Source: Rhizobium sp. Q54
GTDB lineage: Bacteria; Pseudomonadota; Alphaproteobacteria; Rhizobiales; Beijerinckiaceae
Assembly (NCBI GenBank): GCA_945878875.1
Contig: CAMCUC010000028.1
Span: 1 to 33,603 of the forward strand
Length of the DNA stretch: 33,603 nt
Direction of reading: 5' to 3'
The translations under genes were made by a program, and so were the position numbers. This document shows positions 30,703-33,603 of this stretch, in pieces (the first letter of the stretch is position 1; every line of letters begins with the position of its first letter). The notes under the pieces are model-generated. The model had not been told where the DNA came from and made no database searches. It saw nothing but the letters and a program-made list of their open reading frames with translations.

Positions 30703-33603
30703 ATGGAAGATCATTTTCCCGGCTATTTGAAAAAACTCCGCGAAATTCCGGCGCATGAGCAAACGGAGCACACTGGCCGGGCGGCGTTGCAGGACTTGCT
30801 GCAGACGTTCGCGCCAAAGCAGGCGCGTGTGCAGCACGAACCAAAGCGCGTCTCGGGCTCAGGCGCGCCCGACTTCAAGATTGACCGGGGCGGCATGATC
30901 CTTGGCTATGTCGAGGTCAAGAAAATCGGCGCCAATCTCGACGAGGTCATCAAGTCCGATCAGGTGCGGCGCTATCGCCAGCTTTCGTCCAACATCCTCA
31001 TTACCGATTACCTCCAATGGGTTTGGCTTGACGACAAGAGCGTCCGGGCGCGCGAGGCGCTGGCATTCCCAACCGACCTTGAGAGCCGCGCTATACGCAT
31101 AAACCCGGACCGGGCGAAAGCTGTCAGCGCATTGCTGCAAGGCTTCTTCTCGTCGCCCCCGCAGGGCGTGGGAAGCTCGGACAAACTTGCTCTGGCGCTT
31201 GCCGCCCGCTCAAAACTGCTGCGCGACTTTCTGGCCGAGGAATTGTTGCGGCAATCGCGCGAGAAGCGCGAGGGGCGATTGTACGCCCTTTTTGAAGTGT
31301 TCCGGACGCAGGTTTTCCATGAACTCTCCACAGCCGAATTTGCCGACGCCTTCGCCCAGATGCTCGCCTACGGGCTTTTTCTGGCCCGGCTCAATGCAGG
31401 GGCGAAGGGGATCGTCACGCTTGAGAACGTGCGCGGGCACATTCCCGGGTCATTCCGGCTGATCCGCGAGCTGGTGCGCTTTCTGGAGGAAATGCAGGAG
31501 GACGAGTATCGCCCCGTTCGGTGGATCGTCGAGGAGGTGCTGTCCATCGTCAACGCAATGGACCTTGCCTCTATCCAGCAGGACCTTTCGTTCCGCGCGC
31601 GCAAAAGCTCGACGCGGGGGTTTCGCGCCGGGAGCGAGGAGGAGCATCGCCTGTTCGAGCGCGACCCCTTCATTTATTTTTATGAAGACTATCTGAAGGC
31701 CTACGATCCGGCGATGCGCAAGGGGCGCGGCGTTTACTACACGCCGCCGCCCATCGTGAATTTCATCGTCCGGGCTGTGGACGATTTGCTGAAAGGGCCG
31801 TTTCAAATCGAGGACGGGCTTGCTGATCCCAAGCGCGTCACCGTGCTGGATTTTGCCTGCGGCACAGGCACGTTCTTGCTCGAAGTGTTCGAGCGAATTT
31901 TTGAGAATATCGGCGGGTCGGACACGGGCCGCGCGGAACTCATCGTTCGCGAGCATATGCTGGCCAACGTGAACGGCTTTGAATATCTGATCGCGCCCTA
32001 CACAATCGCGCATCTGAAGCTGTCGCAATATCTGCGCGACAAGGGGCATCCCCTGAGCGACAATTCGCGCCTTCAGGTGTTTCTCACCAACACGCTGGAG
32101 CCTATCGCGCCGCAGAAGAACCTGCTGATGCCCGCGCTGGCGGAAGAGGCAAAAGCGGCGCAGGAGGTGAAGGACAAGCCGATCCTCGTCATCCTCGGCA
32201 ATCCGCCGTATTCGGGTCACTCGAAGAACAATGGCGCCTGGATCAAGGCCGCCATCGACGATTACAAGTTCATGATGGAAGACAGGCCGGACCCCGTGAC
32301 GGGGGAGCCCCGGGAAACGCGCGTGCCGCTGGGCGAGCGCAATTCAAAATGGCTGAACGACGATTACGTGAAATTCATCCGCTTTGCGCAAATCAAGATG
32401 GACGCCGTTGAGGAAGGAATCGTTGGCATCATCACCAACCATTCATGGCTCGACAACACCACCTTCCGGGGCATGCGCCAATCGCTGATGCGCAGCTTTG
32501 ACCAGATTTACGTGCTCGATCTGCACGGCAATGCAAAGAAGAAAGAGCGCGCGCCAGATGGCGGCAAAGATGAAAACGTCTTCGACATTGAACAGGGCGT
32601 GGCGATCAGCCTGTTCGTGAAGAGGAAGGGACTTGAGAAAGGCGTTTGGCGGCGGGATTTGTGGGGGAGCAGGCTGGAAAAATATAAAAACTCTGCACAA
32701 GAGACACTGAAAAATGTTGGCCTAACTAGGCTATTGCCGCTTCGAAATCGTTTCTTGTTTAGCTTTTTGAATGAAAATCTTCGTCAACAATACGAAGAAG
32801 GAATACAAATGCCGGACATCCTGAAAGTGAACGTGCTGGGCTTTCAAACACACAGGGATGAATTTTCTATATGCTTCTCTGAAAAGGATATTGAGCACCG
32901 AATTGCCGAGTTAAGAGACATAGGAACCCCAGCAGAAAAAATTTCAAATAAATATAAATTAAAAGATAGCGGTGATTAGAAATTAGAAGCTGCACGAAAA
33001 TTGATCAGAGCAAGAAACGGAAATAGAACCCAGATTGTGTCATATCGCCCCTTTGACGAGCGGTGGGCTGATTATGATTATGTAACAATGGACCGTCCCC
33101 GACGCGATTTAATGAAGCATGTTGCAGGTAAGAAAAATTTATTGCTTGGAGTAGGAAAGGCTGGAGTAGCTATTCCAGAGCGTCCTTGGGAACTTGTCGC
33201 CGTCTCAGAGAATCCGGTGGATGCTAACGTCTTCAGACGTGGAGGGATATATCTGTTTCCTTTGTTTATTTATGAGCATCATAACGCTACTGAAAACCTA
33301 TCCCCCGACTTTCGGGCGTTCATCGACGCGCGCTACGATCACGTCTATACGCCAGAGGAAATTCTCGGCTATATTTATGCGGTCCTGCATGCGCCGATCT
33401 ATCGGTCAACTTACGCCGATTTCCTGCGCATAGACTTTCCGCGCATCCCCTTTCCCGACCACAAGCGCGATTTTGAGGCGCTGTCGGAACTCGGCTGGCG
33501 CCTCGTGCAGGTTCACCTGATGCGCGAAAAACCCAAGGGCAAGCTCGCCGCTTTCCACGGCAAGGGAACGCACGAGGTTGATGAGGTCGCCTATTCGGAA
33601 GTC
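30703..33603 (+). pseudogene. Single-chain type IIG/ISP-like restriction-modification enzyme, interrupted by TAG, right end cut by window
   Basis: One frame runs from the ATG at 30703 to the window edge, broken only by TAG at 32977-32979 (codon 759). The N-terminus has a PD-(D/E)xK nuclease motif: GAPDF and YVEVKK (about residues 54-74). The methyltransferase follows, with GVYYTPPPIV, motif I VLDFACGTGTF (about 381-391) and motif IV NPPY (500-503), fitting N6-adenine methylation. No helicase motifs are visible between them, unlike LlaGI-type ISP enzymes. The region after about 32670 should be the target-recognition domain. The stop falls in KDSGD-stop-KLEAARKLI, where relatives have Trp (TGG). 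The 208 codons after it are intact (YRPFDERWADYDY, IYAVLHAPIYR). A truncated protein would keep nuclease and methylase motifs but lose part of the recognition domain. Confidence 0.85.

Noticed and set aside
1..33603. CRISPR arrays, rRNA genes, toxin-antitoxin pairs, phage structural genes
   Set aside because: Read through for regularly spaced repeats and the usual gene families; none was seen apart from the lone terminase-small-like gene.

Overview
The window looks like chromosomal DNA of an alphaproteobacterium, most likely from the Hyphomicrobiales (Rhizobiales). This is inferred from the high GC, the alphaproteobacterial style of the proteins, a Rhizobiales-like intergenic palindrome, and a mix of sox, flavocytochrome c and aromatic-acid catabolism genes. 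No rRNA or other taxonomic marker is present, so the placement is a judgement.

Layout. (1) 1-1854 is an accessory strip: an IS3-family OrfA remnant, a gene-poor stretch, a phage TerS-like gene and a small hypothetical gene. It abuts the 3' end of tRNA-Pro(CGG). (2) 1855-2197 holds divergent tRNA-Pro and tRNA-Gln. (3) 2496-9805 holds a formylglycine-generating-enzyme homologue with both catalytic cysteines, recQ, a divergent YhaO/YhaN-type (SbcD/SbcC-like) nuclease-ATPase pair and a small unknown protein. (4) 9989-21973 is a catabolic region. It has a TctC-type binding protein, then a minus operon (SDR, amidohydrolase-2 protein, 4,5-dihydroxyphthalate-decarboxylase-like protein). Divergent from this is a plus operon of molybdenum-hydroxylase small and medium subunits without a large subunit, a class II aldolase/adducin protein and a second decarboxylase-like paralogue. 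A frameshifted kinase gene follows, and then a minus pair of Rieske oxygenase and NDP-forming acyl-CoA synthetase. (5) 22212-29736 is a sulfur region: cytochrome c and a DsbA-like thioredoxin on plus, facing fccA-fccB-soxX-soxY-soxZ-soxA on minus. An isoquinoline-oxidoreductase-type molybdenum hydroxylase pair lies upstream on the same strand. (6) 30009-33603 holds a small secreted protein, a CAU tRNA and a single-chain restriction-modification gene that runs off the window.

How the genes may work together. The sox/fcc genes would carry sulfur on SoxYZ, attach thiosulfate with SoxAX and oxidise sulfide with FccAB; SoxB and SoxCD are not here. The catabolic genes look like uptake, ring hydroxylation, decarboxylation and CoA activation of an aromatic carboxylate. 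The exact substrate cannot be read from the sequence.

The clearest anomalies are an in-frame TAG in the restriction-modification gene that replaces an expected Trp, a strongly AT-rich target-recognition segment in that gene, a one-base frameshift in the kinase gene, a CoxS/CoxM-type pair without its catalytic subunit, a SoxY whose C-terminal cysteine arm is not the classical GGCGG, and an acyl-CoA synthetase without its CoA-binding domain. I did not find a convincing wholly new defence or mobile system. The decarboxylase-centred catabolic region is the best candidate for an undescribed pathway.
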